A stretch of 64,000 nucleotides of DNA from CAVSCD01 sp963726335 (GTDB taxonomy: Bacteria > Acidobacteriota > Aminicenantia > Aminicenantales > UBA8522), in NCBI GenBank assembly GCA_963726335.1, contig CAVSCD010000011.1, positions 682,001 through 746,000 of the forward strand, written 5' to 3'. Shown in pieces: positions 51,148 through 60,782 of this stretch. The notes under the pieces are model-generated. The model was not told where the DNA came from and ran no database searches. It saw only the letters and a program-made list of their open reading frames with translations. Each line of letters begins with the position of its first letter. Positions within the stretch are counted from its first letter, which is position 1. The translations under genes and the position numbers were made by a program.

Positions 51148-52764
51148 CAGTGGGCGGATAGTCCCGCTATGACCAAGTATCTGAGCAGTCCGGTCTTGAC
51201 CGCGCTGAGAATCCCTTGATCGGCAGCGAAATCCGGGTCGATCTCCACTACCCGGCTAAGATGGTAGGCGGCTTTATCTTCCCGGCCGGTCTTCCTTAAC
51301 AGGACGGCCAGGTTCAAGTGGGCCTCAAGAGAATCCGGTTTGAGCTCCAGGGTTTTCAGGAGCTCCGCTTCCGCTTTGACGTCCTTTCCCATGAATCCAT
51401 ATGCGACACCAAGCATCGAATGCGCTTCGGGAAGTCGGGGATTGAGGGCAGCGGCCTTCCGGCAGCTCGAAGCGGCTTCTTCGAGCAGAGCGACATCGTC
51501 CTTGAGAATCAGGGCTGACGCCAGGATGCACAGACCCTTCGGAAATTCCGGGAAGATCTTCAGGGCCGTCCGGGCTTGGTCCAGGGCGGCATCCACTTGC
51601 CCCTTTTTCAGAAGTTGCTGTCCCAGACTGGCATGGGCTTCTGCATAGTTGGGGTTGAGCCGAACGGCCTCGCGGAATTCGACGGTCGCGCCGGCCTCAT
51701 TTCCAATTTGCAGGAAAGCCAAACCGAGGTTGAAGCGGGCGACTGGATGCTCCGGGCTGCACCTCCAGCACCCGGCGGTATTCGGCAATCGCCTCATCGG
51801 TCCTTCGCTGGGATAGATAGAGGTTCCCGAGAAGGTTGTGGGTCTCGGTCAGCTCCGAATTTGTCCGCAGGACATCGAGGCAGGCCTTCTTGGCCGACAC
51901 GCTGTCGCCGGTCTGGATATAGAGATAGGCCAGGAAGAGGTGAATCTCGGGCTCCGCGCGCCCGAGAGCGGCGCGGCCCTCGTATTCGGAGATGACCTGC
52001 TCGGTCAACTCCGCGGGAAACGGGAACATCTGAGTATGGAAGGCGCGGTTCCTGTTCAGTCTGATCACGCGGGAAGAAAAGGAGTCGAACTTGGAGCCGG
52101 GGTCCCTGGGATTCATGACGGTATTCTTCTCGTCCAGGTCCACGGCCCCGAATATATGTCCAAGTTCATGGAGAGCTAAGGGGACCGCCGATCCCGGCTG
52201 GCCCAGCCGGATCAACAGGGTGCCTGTGAGATAATCGGTGGTCCCCGTGGGTAACTCGCTGGGGCCCGATGGCCCGAGGACCCCGACGAGCACGTCCGCT
52301 TCACCGGGGTCGATCTTCTTTTTGAGGTCATCGAGCATGGAGCGCATGGTTTTTCGGGACCGGTCGACCTTCCATGTTTCCCAGGTCATGATCTCGAACT
52401 CGATCCCGAAGGCACGAGAGAAGACGCCAGAGGCCGTTGCCTTAAGCTTCCTGACCTCTCTTTTGCCGTCGATTCCGATGCCGAAAGGCTCGGCCAGGGC
52501 GACCTTAAGGGTAACAGTACGATTCTGTTCTCCCTCAGGGGGGGCCGGCTCGGATTTGCCGGCCCCCTGGAGGGAGGGAAAAAGGGTTGCAGAAAAGAAC
52601 AGAAGGCCTATCCATAAACCCCAAATTGCCCGCGAAACACGAGCCGTGCTTGATTCGCCGGCTGCCGCCCGGCGGCTGGGACTGAAACTCCCGGTGCTGT
52701 TGATGGCCTTCCGGCCTCTCGACTGTCCCGTTGGCCTCCGATTTGTCCCACCTTTGGCCTCCAC
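51147..52764 (-). CDS. P4: secreted metzincin-like metalloprotease with C-terminal TPRs, reading frame broken
   Basis: Two frames make one protein. The first (from 52764) has a membrane/signal segment (AIWGLWIGLLFFSATLFPSL) and a zinc-protease motif H199-ELG-H203-IFG206-AVD209, the HExxHxxGxxD form seen in snapalysin-type metzincins, then TPR units. It breaks at VLEVQP near 51757, where CAGCCCGGAGCA has one G too many. The next frame continues EHPVARFNLGLAFLQIGNEA and four to five TPRs. The start is unclear: GTG at 52764 lies about where transcription should begin, so a later start is likely. The C-terminal end abuts gene debris and may be truncated. Divergent regulator: R4. Confidence 0.72.
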
Positions 52765-52769
52765 TTCGA

Positions 52770-52946
52770 CACTTAAATGGGGGCCTTTTCGATGTCAATA
52801 GGGGGCCGCCCGAGGCAGGAATTGATTTCCACTGATTTCCATTTATTTCCATTTGCTTCCTGCCGGGGTTCACGTTCCCGATCCCCCGCAGATTTGATTT
52901 TGCCGCGAAAAATGACTACTCTTGACCATAGGCGCAGGGGGTTTCA
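52770..52946. promoter_or_regulatory. Divergent P4/R4 promoter region with four 10-bp phased repeats
   Basis: P4 promoter (minus): TTGACA 52798-52793, 17 bases, TAAGTG 52775-52770. Starting 22 bases above the -35 are four consecutive 10-bp blocks: ATTGATTTCC, ACTGATTTCC, ATTTATTTCC, ATTTGCTTCC (52821-52860), the clearest such array in the window. An R4 promoter may be TTGATT (~52892) with TACTCT 17 bases on; this is weak. Confidence 0.7.
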
Positions 52947-54863
52947 ATGGCCGAGCGGCGCGTTCTCGATAACTGGAAGGAGATCGCCGCCTACCTCGGC
53001 CGGACCGGGAAGACCTGCCGGAACTGGGAAAAAGAATACGGCCTGCCCGTCCACCGGTTGGACGGTTCACCCCGGGCGCACGTCTTTGCCTATGCCGACG
53101 AGCTCGAGCGGTGGAAAGAACATCTGCTCCGGGAGGAGTCCGCCGCGTCGCGGGAAATTACTGTCAAGTTTAGTTTGAAGAAACTCCTTGTTCCCGCCGC
53201 TATCTTCGTCTTAGTCCTCGCCGCCGCCCTGGCCGTTTTCTTGAATAGCCGCGGACCCCATTACGATCCCAAAAGGATCATTGTCGCCACGTTCGAAAAC
53301 CAGACCGGGGACAAGTCCCACGAGGTCCTCGGCCGGATCGCCTCGGACTGGATCACTCAAGGCGTTTCCAAAGCCGGGATCGCCGAAGTTGTTGAAGTTC
53401 CACCCGGGAAGACGGCTCCGGGCACCCCACAAGAAGCCGAGCGCCTCCGGGCCCTGGCCAGAGAGGCCGGCGCCGGGACACTCGTCTCCGGCGCATATTT
53501 CCTGCAGGGAAAAACCCTGAGCTTCCATGCCCGGGTTTCCGACATGTCCAATGGAGAATTGATCAAGGCTTTGGACCCGGTCAGCGGGCCCGTCGAAGAA
53601 CCAATGAAAGCCATAGAGTTCTTGAGGCAAAAGGTCCTGGGCGCCCTGGCAGCAATGTCGGACCTTAGAGAACGGCCGGTTTTGGATCTTTTAGGCCAGC
53701 CGCCGACTTATGAGGCCTACAAGGAATATGCGGCCGGCCGGGAGGCCTTCCTACGCGGAGACTGGACGCGAGCTATCGAACTCTACTTAAGGGCAGCGGA
53801 GCTGGATCCAGGCTTCAAGAGGCCGTTGATAGCGGCCCCCAGTGCATATTGGAATCTCGGCCAGTACGCCGCCGCCGAGAAGCTGATCAACGAGCTCGAA
53901 AAAATCAGAGAGACACTGGGCCCCCGCGATCAACTCTCACTTGATGGTATGAAAGCCTTTTTGCAGGGCGACCGGGCCGGATGGCTCCGGGTGGCGCGTC
54001 AATCAGCATCGCGGTTGCAAGGAATGTCGATTTATCAATGGGGATTAGAAGCCTTTTTGTGCAATTATCCTCGGGAAGCGGTCAAAGCACTTTCCATGAT
54101 CGATCCTGAAGGGATCTGGATGAAGGACTGGCCCTACTACTGGTCTGTCATGACGCTTGCCTATCATATGCTCGGGCGATATAGAGAGGAGCTGAAACAG
54201 GCGCGCCGGGGCCGTCGGCAGTTTCCGGAGGTCTTCTGGCTCCTTCAACATGAGGTGCGAGCCTTGGCGGCCTTGGGCAGAATCGAGGAGATCGACAGGC
54301 TCATCGATCAGAGCCTGAATATGAAGTATGACAAAATCTACACCCCTGGCTGGCTTATGAATAACGCAGGCCAAGAATTAAGAGTTCATGGGTTCCCAAA
54401 GGGATCGCTCCAGATGTTCGATCGTGCCGTCCGGTGGCTTCAAGCCAGGCCGGACGAGGAAAAAGCCACGAAGATTTGCCGGGAGCAACTGGCCCGTGCC
54501 TATTATGGCGTAGGAAGATGGCCGGAGGCGCAGAGCCTTTATGAAGGCTTGTCAAAAGAAGAGCCTGATAACCTGTTGTATCTGAGGATGTGCGGCGCGC
54601 TGGCGGCAAGAAGAGGGGACAGGGAGGAGGCGCTCAGGATCTCCAAACGACTCGAGGAGATAAAAAGACCTTATCTCTGGGGCTCTCCCGCTTACCATAG
54701 GGCCTGCATCGCGTCGCTCCTGGGCGAAAAGGAAGCCGCCGTTGGACTTCTCCAGGAAGCGGTTTCCCAGATGAGGCACTATCCCTATCTTTATGAGGAT
54801 ATGGACCTCAATCCTCTCCGCGACTATCCGCCTTTCAAGGAGCTTATCAAGCCCAAGGGCTAA
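52947..54863 (+). CDS. R4: membrane one-component regulator (HTH-TM-variant TolB-like-TPR)
   Basis: A 638-residue protein. The head is MAERRVLDNWKEIAAYLGRT, KTCRNWEKEYGLPVHRLDGS, VFAYADELERWKEHLL. Membrane segment ~76-96 (LLVPAAIFVLVLAAALAVFL). The next domain (RIIVATFENQTGDKSHEVLG to ARVSDMSNGELIKALDPVSG) is a TolB/CsgG-like alpha/beta domain different from that of R1-R3. Helical repeats then run to the end (LYLRAAELDPGFKRPLIAAP, ARAYYGVGRWPEAQSLYEGL). R5 is a close paralogue. It is divergent from P4, the metalloprotease-TPR protein. The linker after the head (REITVKFSLKKL) is conserved in R5. Confidence 0.87.
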   Translation: MAERRVLDNWKEIAAYLGRTGKTCRNWEKEYGLPVHRLDGSPRAHVFAYADELERWKEHLLREESAASREITVKFSLKKLLVPAAIFVLVLAAALAVFLNSRGPHYDPKRIIVATFENQTGDKSHEVLGRIASDWITQGVSKAGIAEVVEVPPGKTAPGTPQEAERLRALAREAGAGTLVSGAYFLQGKTLSFHARVSDMSNGELIKALDPVSGPVEEPMKAIEFLRQKVLGALAAMSDLRERPVLDLLGQPPTYEAYKEYAAGREAFLRGDWTRAIELYLRAAELDPGFKRPLIAAPSAYWNLGQYAAAEKLINELEKIRETLGPRDQLSLDGMKAFLQGDRAGWLRVARQSASRLQGMSIYQWGLEAFLCNYPREAVKALSMIDPEGIWMKDWPYYWSVMTLAYHMLGRYREELKQARRGRRQFPEVFWLLQHEVRALAALGRIEEIDRLIDQSLNMKYDKIYTPGWLMNNAGQELRVHGFPKGSLQMFDRAVRWLQARPDEEKATKICREQLARAYYGVGRWPEAQSLYEGLSKEEPDNLLYLRMCGALAARRGDREEALRISKRLEEIKRPYLWGSPAYHRACIASLLGEKEAAVGLLQEAVSQMRHYPYLYEDMDLNPLRDYPPFKELIKPKG

Positions 54864-54904
54864 GATCGTTAAGGACGAAAATATCTGCGCGAAGGGCTCG
54901 CGGA

Positions 54905-57900
54905 TCAGCGCCAGTTGAGGCGCACGCCAAACTGCACGATCCCTGGTTCTGTGACTCTGTCCGGAGTCATGGTCTGGGGCACCATCGACTGACCTACTCT
55001 TATGATGGTGGTGTTGTTGAAGACATTAAACCAGCGCGCTTCAAGGGTCAGGTTGACGCTGTCGGAGAGGTCGATCCGCTTTTCCAGGGCCAGGTTGACC
55101 TGCACGACATCGGGCAGACGCAGGTCGCCGTATTTCTCGTCCTTGGGAAACAGGTATACGTTATACAGTATGTTTCTCTGGTTGTAGACCGGGTTCCCCT
55201 CGTTGGCGATGAGGATGCCGCTGATGTTGAATCCCCAGGGGAGCTGGTAGAGGCCGTTGGCTTTGACCATCCAGCGAGCATTGAAGAAGACCAGGCCGCT
55301 GCGATAGGATGCCGGGTCCGCGACACCGTCGGCGAAGTAGTAGTAGTTCGAGGGATTTTGCCCCCTTTCGTCGATGTGCTTACTGTAGTCCTGGTAGTTG
55401 AAGCTTCCGTTGAACATCCATCTGTGGGAGAACCGCTTGTGGAAGTTGAGCTCGAGGCCCCAGTAGCTGGTCCAGTTGTAGCGGTCGTGGGTGAAGTAGT
55501 TGCCGGCAGTGGCGGGGCGCGGATCTGCGGTATAGACGTCGTTGCCCGTGACCGGGTCGGTACCAACCTTGGTATATGTCACGTCTTGAGGCCACTGAAC
55601 CCTGTAATTGTCCTTGGTTCCTTCGTACCTGAGGGGCATGAAGGCAGAACCCAGGATATCACGGGTCTCCTTCTTGCGGTAGCCGTTGAGGCCGACGCTG
55701 GCATTCTCGAAGAGCTGCTTTTCGAACCCGAGAACGATTTCCTGAACGGCGGGGGTCTTCCAGTCGGGATCATAGATATATGACGAAGCCGTCGCCGACG
55801 GGGGTCCCGACGGGGAGAGTTGACCGGTATAATTGTAGTAGCTCCAGCCGGGAGCCGTTCTGGCCGCCTTGATGGCGTCGATCTCGGACAGGGTGTAGCG
55901 GGTGAACTCCCCTTCATCGGGCCAGTTATCGTTGTTGTAGTCGAAGAAGGGCGTGTAGATGACTCGAGTGGCGCCGGGGGCAGCACCCTCGTTGTCCCTG
56001 TTGTTGAGGTAGCCTTGGTAGAAGGCATAGGATGCCTTGACGATGTTCCTGCCGTTGCCCGTCAGGTCGTAGGTCAACGAGAGACGGGGGGAGAGGGCGC
56101 TCGGATGCACCGGAACCTGCCCGGCCTTGACATCGAGCGCACCCGTCCAGGTCTTCCAGGGGCCGTCGTCGCCCGTGTACGGGCCGCCGGCCAGGGTGCC
56201 GTTCCAGGGATTGAATGCTCCCACCTTGAGGTCGTCCCAGCCCCAGGTGTGTTTGTCCCAGCGCAGGCCGAGGGTGACCGTCAGCTTCTTGTAGACGGCG
56301 GTGTCCTGGAAGAAAATACCCTGGCGCTTGGTATGGCGCCGGCTGACGATGTCGTCGCGGTAATAGAATCGCTTGACAACTCCGGGCTTGGTGCCGTCGG
56401 GCCAGGTGAAGCTCGGGTCTTTTTGATTGACATAGATGCACAGGCCGTTGGGGAGGAGCTGCTCCCGGTCCATTCCATTATTGGCGTAGTCGTAGCCCAG
56501 CTTGAACTCATGGTTGCCGCCCAAGAGATTCTCTTTGAAGTAGTTGCCGTAGGCGACGAAATAGGGCCTCCGGCCGAGCTCGTCCTGGGCCAGCATCATG
56601 GAAATCGGGGGAAGGGCGCTTTTCGGAATAGACTGCGCGTAATTATAGGTCCAGGCCCGGTGGTAGAAGTAAATCCTGCGGCCGTCGTCATAGGTGGGCG
56701 CGCTGGGGTTCCAACCGACGTCGCCGGCGTGGAGCGAGTATTCGGTTCTAGAAAAGGTGAACTTGGCGGCGACCAACAGATTGCCCGTCACGTGCTGGAG
56801 TTCCGCGGCGTAGAGGTGACTCGGGGCGCTCAAATTTTGTGTCGCTGAGGAGTTATAGGGCGAGATGAACATCCCCAGCGTTTCGGAGCCGGACCAATTG
56901 TAGGAGAATTGAGCCGTGGTATTTTTGTACTGGGCGTTTATTTTGGCGTAGTAGTTGCCCATGTAGCTGGGCCTTGTGACCGCGTTGGTATAGGAACGGG
57001 TGATCGGGTCCGACATAGAAGCCGAACCGAAGAACCAGAGGTGGTCCTTCCAGAAGGGTCCGCCGAGGCTCGCCGCGCAGTCCCAGATGCGGTTGACGCC
57101 GGCCGGGATCCAGCCTTGAGCCTTCATGGCGTCGGGCAGTGTCTGGTTCATCTCGAATTTTCTGTCCATGAGTTCGATGTAGACATCGCCGCTGACCCTG
57201 TTGCCGCCGCGCTTGGAGACGAAGTTGACCTGAACGCCGCCGGCGATGTTCATGATGTCATGGGAGGAGATAGAGACCTGAGTTTCCTCGAGCTGGTTCC
57301 TGCTGATCTGGATCCCGGATTCGCCCGGGTAGAAGCGACCGTCGGTCGAGGCGCCGTCGACTGCCCAGGAGTTCTTATATGCCTCTGTTCCGGGGCCGTA
57401 GAAGAGCTGGGAGCCGCCGGTGATCCCGCCGGTCTGCATAAACGACAGGAAGCCGCCGACCCCGCCGCCCTGCGCTTCAGACAAGATGCCGGGCGCCATG
57501 TTGACGACCGTATAATAGCCGCGGCCGATCGGCAGGCTGTCCATGACCTCGCGGGTGACGGTCGTCGAAACCGTCGTCTGTCGAAGGGAGATAAGGGGAT
57601 TCTGACTGACGACCGTGATGCTCTCCTCCACCGGACCGACTTCCATTTGGATATTGAGGGGCACGCTCCCACCGACGCTGACGCGGACGAGCCGGCGCTC
57701 GACTTTCTTGAAGCCCGCGAGTTCATAAACAAGGTTATAATTACCAGGAGCCAGGCTCAAGAAACGGTAGTTTCCCTGGGCTGAGGTGACGGCCGCCGTT
57801 TTGCCGGTGACTTCGCCGGTCAGCGTGACATTAACGCCGGGGAGGGGAGAGCCATCCTCGGCCAGGGTCACGGCGCCGACGATATCGCCCGAGTTGACTT

Positions 57901-57964
57901 GGGCGTGGAGGACAGAAATGAGCAGCGCGCATTCCAACAGCGCGAGAAGAATTATGTTTTTCAT
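54905..57964 (-). CDS. P5: TonB-dependent outer-membrane receptor with carboxypeptidase-regulatory-like domain
   Basis: A ~1019-residue Oar-like receptor from the ATG at 57964 (MKNIILLALLECALLISVLH). A CarboxypepD_reg-like domain (IVGAVTLAEDGSPLPGVNVT to NYNLVYELAGFKKVERRLVR) and plug (EESITVVSQNPLISLRQTTV, RNQLEETQVSISSHDIMNIA) precede a large barrel ending VQFGVRLNWR. The ribosome site is a run of eight G (57967-57974) next to eight T, giving a slippage-prone tract directly at the start. It is divergent from R5 and convergent with R4, whose stop is 41 bases away. Ligand unknown. Confidence 0.92.
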   Translation of the reverse strand: MKNIILLALLECALLISVLHAQVNSGDIVGAVTLAEDGSPLPGVNVTLTGEVTGKTAAVTSAQGNYRFLSLAPGNYNLVYELAGFKKVERRLVRVSVGGSVPLNIQMEVGPVEESITVVSQNPLISLRQTTVSTTVTREVMDSLPIGRGYYTVVNMAPGILSEAQGGGVGGFLSFMQTGGITGGSQLFYGPGTEAYKNSWAVDGASTDGRFYPGESGIQISRNQLEETQVSISSHDIMNIAGGVQVNFVSKRGGNRVSGDVYIELMDRKFEMNQTLPDAMKAQGWIPAGVNRIWDCAASLGGPFWKDHLWFFGSASMSDPITRSYTNAVTRPSYMGNYYAKINAQYKNTTAQFSYNWSGSETLGMFISPYNSSATQNLSAPSHLYAAELQHVTGNLLVAAKFTFSRTEYSLHAGDVGWNPSAPTYDDGRRIYFYHRAWTYNYAQSIPKSALPPISMMLAQDELGRRPYFVAYGNYFKENLLGGNHEFKLGYDYANNGMDREQLLPNGLCIYVNQKDPSFTWPDGTKPGVVKRFYYRDDIVSRRHTKRQGIFFQDTAVYKKLTVTLGLRWDKHTWGWDDLKVGAFNPWNGTLAGGPYTGDDGPWKTWTGALDVKAGQVPVHPSALSPRLSLTYDLTGNGRNIVKASYAFYQGYLNNRDNEGAAPGATRVIYTPFFDYNNDNWPDEGEFTRYTLSEIDAIKAARTAPGWSYYNYTGQLSPSGPPSATASSYIYDPDWKTPAVQEIVLGFEKQLFENASVGLNGYRKKETRDILGSAFMPLRYEGTKDNYRVQWPQDVTYTKVGTDPVTGNDVYTADPRPATAGNYFTHDRYNWTSYWGLELNFHKRFSHRWMFNGSFNYQDYSKHIDERGQNPSNYYYFADGVADPASYRSGLVFFNARWMVKANGLYQLPWGFNISGILIANEGNPVYNQRNILYNVYLFPKDEKYGDLRLPDVVQVNLALEKRIDLSDSVNLTLEARWFNVFNNTTIIRVGQSMVPQTMTPDRVTEPGIVQFGVRLNWR

Positions 57965-58147
57965 ATCCCCCCCCAAAAAAAAGAGCTTTGCCTTAGGCTA
58001 CCTATCCGACAGGATCTCCTCCATTCTAATGAATTTTCTAAGCCCCCCTTTTAGGCATCCAGGAGTTTCCTGGCCTGACCCCACCTAATGTACTACCGCT
58101 GGAGTGGGAATTTCAAGTTGACTCTGCCTTCCGCCCAATCATATAAT
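57965..58147. promoter_or_regulatory. Divergent P5/R5 region with homopolymer tract and palindrome
   Basis: C8 then A8 (57967-57982 on the plus strand) lies just before the P5 ATG. A palindrome CCAGGA-GTT-TCCTGG (58060-58074) is central. R5 promoter (plus): TTGACT 58118-58123, 18 bases, TATAAT 58142-58147. The 10-bp phased array of the other modules is not evident here, and the P5 promoter is unclear. Confidence 0.5.
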
Positions 58148-58191
58148 TCGCTCATCAAGGCACTTGGCGCAGAGGGGCCGTTCACCAACCC

Positions 58192-60144
58192 ATGAGTGAG
58201 CGTCGCGTTCTTGACAACTGGAAGGAGATCGCTGCCTACCTCGGCCGCACCGGGAAGACCTGCCGGAACTGGGAAAAAGAATACAGCCTGCCCGTCCACC
58301 GGCTGGACGGTTCACCCAGGGCGCATGTTTTCGCCTACGCCGAAGAGCTCGACCATTGGAAAGAGAAATTGCTCCGGGAGGAGCCTGCGGCGTCGAGGGA
58401 AATCACCGTAAAGTTCAGTTTGAAGAAGCTTTTTGTGGCTGCGGCGATCGGCCTCTTGATATTCGCCGCCGGCCTGGCCGTTTTCTTCAAGACCCGTGGA
58501 CCTCATTACGATCCCAAAAGGATCATCGTCGCCACGTTCGAAAACCAGACCGGGGACAAGTCCCAGGAGCCCGTGGGAAGGATCGCCTCGGACTGGATCA
58601 CTCAAGGCGTTTCCAGAGCCGGGATCGCCGAAGTTGTTGAGGCGCCGCCCGGCGAGGCCGCTCCGGGCACCCCAAAAGAAAATGAGCGCATCCGCGCTCT
58701 GGCCAGAGAGGCCGGCGCCGGAACGCTTGTCTCGGGCGCGTATTTCCTGCAAGGAAACACACTGAGCTTCCATGCCCGGGTTTCCGACATGTCCAATGGA
58801 GAATTGATCAAGGCTTTGGACCCTATCGGCGGGCCGGTCGAAGACCCGATTAGAGCTATAGAGTCCTTGAGACAAAATGTTCTGGGTGCCCTGGCACAGC
58901 TCACGAACCCAAGAAGATCAGTGCCGATGAAGGATATTCCGGGCCAGCCGCCGACTTATGAGGCCTACAAGGAATTCGCAGACGGCCTAGACGCCTTCGC
59001 CCGCCAAGATTGGTCGCGAGCCATCGAATTCTGCTTGAGGGCGGCGGCATTGGATCCGAGCTTCAAGACGCCTCTGCTCCAAGCTTCCATCGCATACGAC
59101 AATCTTGGCCAATACGCCGCAGGCGAAAAGCTGATCGACGAGCTCGAAAAAGTCAGAGAGACACTGAGCCCCTGGGATCAACTCATGTTGAATCATCATA
59201 AAGCCATTTATCAGGGCGACCTGGCCGGCCAGCTCCGGACTTCGAGTCAAATGGCATCGAGGATAAGGGGAATTAGCCTTTATGAGTGGGGCCGTTGCGC
59301 CTTTCAGGATAACCGTCCTCGGGAAGCGGTCAAAGCGCTTTCCATGATCGATCCAGAAGGGATCTGGATGAAGGACTGGCCGCAATACTGGAGTATTCTA
59401 ACGAACGCCTATCATATGCTCGGGCGATTCAGGGCGGAGCTGAAACAAGCGCGGCGGGGCCGCCGGCAGTTTCCGGAGGTCATCTGGCTCCTTTTGCATG
59501 AGGTGCGGGCTTTGGCGGCCTTGGGCAGAATCGAGGAGATCGACGGGCTCATCGATCAGAGCCTGAATATGAAGTCTGACAAATGGCCGGCGGGCCGGAA
59601 CATCACGGCCCGCGAAATCTACGACCCTGGCTGGCTTATGAATACGGCAGGCCGAGAATTAAGAGTTCATGGATTCCCAAAGGGATCGCTCCAGATGTTC
59701 GATCGTGCCGTCCAGTGGCTTCAAGCCAGGCCGGACGAGGAAAAAGCCACGAAGATTTGCCGGGAACAACTGGCCCGTGCCTATTATGGTGTAGGAAGGT
59801 GGCCGGCGGCGCGAACCCTCGCCGAAGGCTTGCTTAAGGAAGATCCTGAAAATGTGAATTATTTGAGGATGTGCGGCGCACTGGCGGCAAAAAGAGGGGA
59901 CAGGGAGGAGGCGCTCAGGATCTCCAAACGACTCGAGGAGATAAAAAGACCTTATCTCTGGGGCCGTACCACTCTCCATAGGGCCTGCATCGCGTCGCTC
60001 CTGGGCGAAAAGGAAGCCGCCGTTCGACTTCTCCGTGAAGCGGTTTCCCAGGGGAGGGAGTATCGGTATCTTTATGAGGATATGGACCTCGATCCTCTCC
60101 GCGACTATCCGCCCTTCAAGGAGCTGATCAGACCCAAGGGTTAG
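58192..60144 (+). CDS. R5: membrane one-component regulator (HTH-TM-variant TolB-like-TPR)
   Basis: A 650-residue close paralogue of R4. Head MSERRVLDNWKEIAAYLGRT, KTCRNWEKEYSLPVHRLDGS, VFAYAEELDHWKEKLL. Membrane segment ~77-95 (FVAAAIGLLIFAAGLAVFF). TolB/CsgG-like domain from RIIVATFENQTGDKSQEPVG, then helical repeats. Long tracts near the C-terminus are identical to R4 (ISKRLEEIKRPYLWG, ACIASLLGEKEAAV), so duplication or gene conversion was recent. The middle repeats (~265-330) are the most diverged, as expected if they set ligand specificity. It is divergent from the TonB receptor P5. Confidence 0.88.
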   Translation: MSERRVLDNWKEIAAYLGRTGKTCRNWEKEYSLPVHRLDGSPRAHVFAYAEELDHWKEKLLREEPAASREITVKFSLKKLFVAAAIGLLIFAAGLAVFFKTRGPHYDPKRIIVATFENQTGDKSQEPVGRIASDWITQGVSRAGIAEVVEAPPGEAAPGTPKENERIRALAREAGAGTLVSGAYFLQGNTLSFHARVSDMSNGELIKALDPIGGPVEDPIRAIESLRQNVLGALAQLTNPRRSVPMKDIPGQPPTYEAYKEFADGLDAFARQDWSRAIEFCLRAAALDPSFKTPLLQASIAYDNLGQYAAGEKLIDELEKVRETLSPWDQLMLNHHKAIYQGDLAGQLRTSSQMASRIRGISLYEWGRCAFQDNRPREAVKALSMIDPEGIWMKDWPQYWSILTNAYHMLGRFRAELKQARRGRRQFPEVIWLLLHEVRALAALGRIEEIDGLIDQSLNMKSDKWPAGRNITAREIYDPGWLMNTAGRELRVHGFPKGSLQMFDRAVQWLQARPDEEKATKICREQLARAYYGVGRWPAARTLAEGLLKEDPENVNYLRMCGALAAKRGDREEALRISKRLEEIKRPYLWGRTTLHRACIASLLGEKEAAVRLLREAVSQGREYRYLYEDMDLDPLRDYPPFKELIRPKG

Positions 60145-60403
60145 GATCAGCCAAGGCGGTACGGTCCTGGAATTTCAACCTCGGTGCTGATAGTTGCCGC
60201 ATCGGGCTGGAGAAGAAGTCCGCCCCGGAGCCGACGAGCTTAGGGCTGGTCGCTTCGATAGCGGCGCCGGGAAGCGGGTTGTCCTGGTCGTCCGTGACCG
60301 TGCCGAAGATCTTGCCCGTGGGCACTTGGGCGGGCAGGCACAGGGCGACCACTATGAGCCCGAAGAGGAAGAGGGCAAACCGGCCTGGCGGCCGCATCTT
60401 CAT
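60128..60403 (-). pseudogene. N-terminal remnant of a TonB-dependent receptor
   Basis: A signal peptide (RFALFLFGLIVVALCLPAQV) and the start of a carboxypeptidase-regulatory-like domain (PTGKIFGTVTDDQDNPLPGA, then AIEATSPKLVG) are intact. After SPKLVG the frame runs into antisense of a regulator-type C-terminus (plus strand CGCATCGGGCTGGAGAAG at 60198-60215) and stops inside the end of R5. The remaining ~900 residues of a receptor are missing. Confidence 0.75.
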
Positions 60404-60534
60404 TCTCCTCTATTCGTCAACGAGGCGCAGAAGACAGGCGGGACCAAAGGAAGAGAGAAATTGACGCCATCACAACAAGCATTCCCCACGCTGGCCAATA
60501 TTTAATCAATCTTCGGGAGCAAGTCAAGCCGAGA

Positions 60535-60582
60535 AGATCCGTCCTCCCCGACCTCTTTCGCCGCATCGGCCTGGGGTACTGA
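60535..60582 (+). pseudogene. C-terminal remnant of a regulator gene
   Basis: The plus strand reads VLPDLFRRIGLGY then stop, matching the common C-terminus of R1-R3 (FTDLLRRIGLEK, FSDLLRRIGLEL). The rest of the gene is absent. With the receptor remnant at 60128-60403 it suggests a decayed seventh effector-regulator module. From 60583 to 60740 nothing else was recognised. Confidence 0.5.
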
Positions 60583-60782
60583 GAAATCCCCTTATAAAAA
60601 GCATCATTTTGAGTTTGAAGGACACGGACACTGCAGATCTGTCGATGCTTGAAATATTGTTGATATTGGTCATAAGGCTTCCATTTTGAGGCCCATAATG
60701 GAATTAATAAGTCGATTTATCGTAAAAACCGATAGAAGTGTCCACGGGGCGGGAAACGTCCCCGGCAGGCGGTCCCGGCGCT

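Noticed and set aside
52821..52860. The four 10-bp repeats as plasmid-type replication iterons
   Set aside because: No replication initiator gene or AT-rich origin is present, and the same kind of array recurs at fixed distance from four other promoters.
54905..55783. Plus-strand frames over the TonB receptor barrel (for example 55358-55783)
   Set aside because: They are antisense shadows of a clearly coding receptor gene, without ribosome sites.
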